Origin: an uncultured Mycolicibacterium sp. | GTDB lineage: Bacteria; Actinomycetota; Actinomycetes; Mycobacteriales; Mycobacteriaceae | Length of the DNA stretch: 39,849 nucleotides | Direction of reading: 5' to 3' | NCBI RefSeq assembly: GCF_937941905.1 | Contig: NZ_CALDGS010000089.1 | Coordinates: forward strand, 1 to 39,849 | In this document: piece after piece, positions 39,748 to 39,849 of the stretch | How positions within the stretch are numbered: position 1 is the first letter of the stretch | How the letters are laid out: each line of letters starts with the position of its first letter | Program-made: the position numbers and the translations under genes | The notes under the pieces: model-generated | Told to the model about the DNA's origin: nothing | Database searches by the model: none | Seen by the model: only the letters and a program-made list of their open reading frames with translations

Positions 39748-39849
39748 GGGTCGATCCGCAAGCTACTCGACCGTTTCGTCGGGTCGATCCGCAGGCTACT
39801 CGACCGTCCTCATGGGTCGATCCGCAAGCTACTCGACCGTCCTCATGGG
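39748..39849. repeat. 33-bp tandem repeat upstream of rplA
   Basis: There are three full units: 39748-39780, 39781-39813 and 39814-39846. A fourth begins at 39847 and runs off the window. Units 2 and 3 differ at one base; unit 1 differs mainly in its last six. Each carries the dyad GGTCGA-N12-TCGACC. It may be a variable-number palindromic array; the true copy number is unknown. Confidence 0.85.

Noticed and set aside
39748..39849. CRISPR array.
   Set aside because: Repeats are head-to-tail with almost no variable spacer (the 33-bp unit includes only about six changing bases), and no cas genes are near.

Overview
The window is about 40 kb of high-GC actinobacterial DNA, almost certainly from a Mycobacterium/Mycolicibacterium-type genome. 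The support is a recC-recB-recD cluster next to an EchA3-like crotonase and an Rv0634c-like metallo-beta-lactamase (the M. tuberculosis Rv0629c-Rv0634c neighbourhood), a UsfY-like protein, a DUF3060 membrane protein, frequent GTG/TTG starts, and several genes whose -10 box lies only about 6-8 bases before the start codon (leaderless transcription). No tRNA, rRNA, insertion sequence, prophage or CRISPR array was found.

Left part (1-6.3 kb): a type III (GlnT-like) glutamine synthetase is followed 7 bases later by a MetX-like alpha/beta hydrolase. Both run opposite to a TetR regulator whose upstream region carries several TGAAC/GTTCA dyads. An XRE-cupin (PuuR-like) regulator converges on the TetR gene. 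Next come an ADP-ribosylglycohydrolase fused to a degenerate phosphatase-like domain and a 266-base noncoding stretch with a long inverted repeat and a DosR-like palindrome, followed by a GNAT acetyltransferase.

SMC-like locus (6.3-11.9 kb): three overlapping genes, jetA-jetB-jetC (equivalent to mksF-mksE-mksB), encode a complete Wadjet/MksBEF-type condensin core. The nuclease subunit JetD/MksG, normally the next gene, is absent; the GNAT gene sits in its place. This is the most notable system in the window.

Middle (11.9-25 kb): a secreted proline-rich protein with a C-terminal membrane anchor, a membrane-anchored FMN/iron-sulfur glutamate-synthase-like enzyme, a serine hydrolase of the beta-lactamase/esterase fold, and two divergent helicases (Pif1-like with a BRCT domain, and NERD nuclease plus UvrD-like helicase) sharing a 64-base promoter region. 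A membrane/envelope block follows: a DUF3060 protein, an LPG-synthase/flippase-like protein, a YdcF-like protein and a TVP38 protein, flanked by two paralogous tiny membrane proteins. One of these has an exact CRP-type site upstream.

Right part (25-39.8 kb): recD, recB and recC are translationally coupled. Then come a UsfY-like small membrane protein, a CorA-type transporter with a GQN pore motif, an MFS exporter, a crotonase lacking one catalytic glutamate, a DUF2235 hydrolase whose nucleophile serine is glycine, a glyoxalase-II-like enzyme, and rplA (ribosomal protein L1). A 33-bp tandem repeat built on a palindrome lies upstream of rplA and runs off the window end. A 62-bp repeat carrying a hairpin occurs twice (13-74 and 20791-20852), each time just after the stop codon of a leftward gene.

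All functions come from reading motifs and domain architecture; no database search was run.
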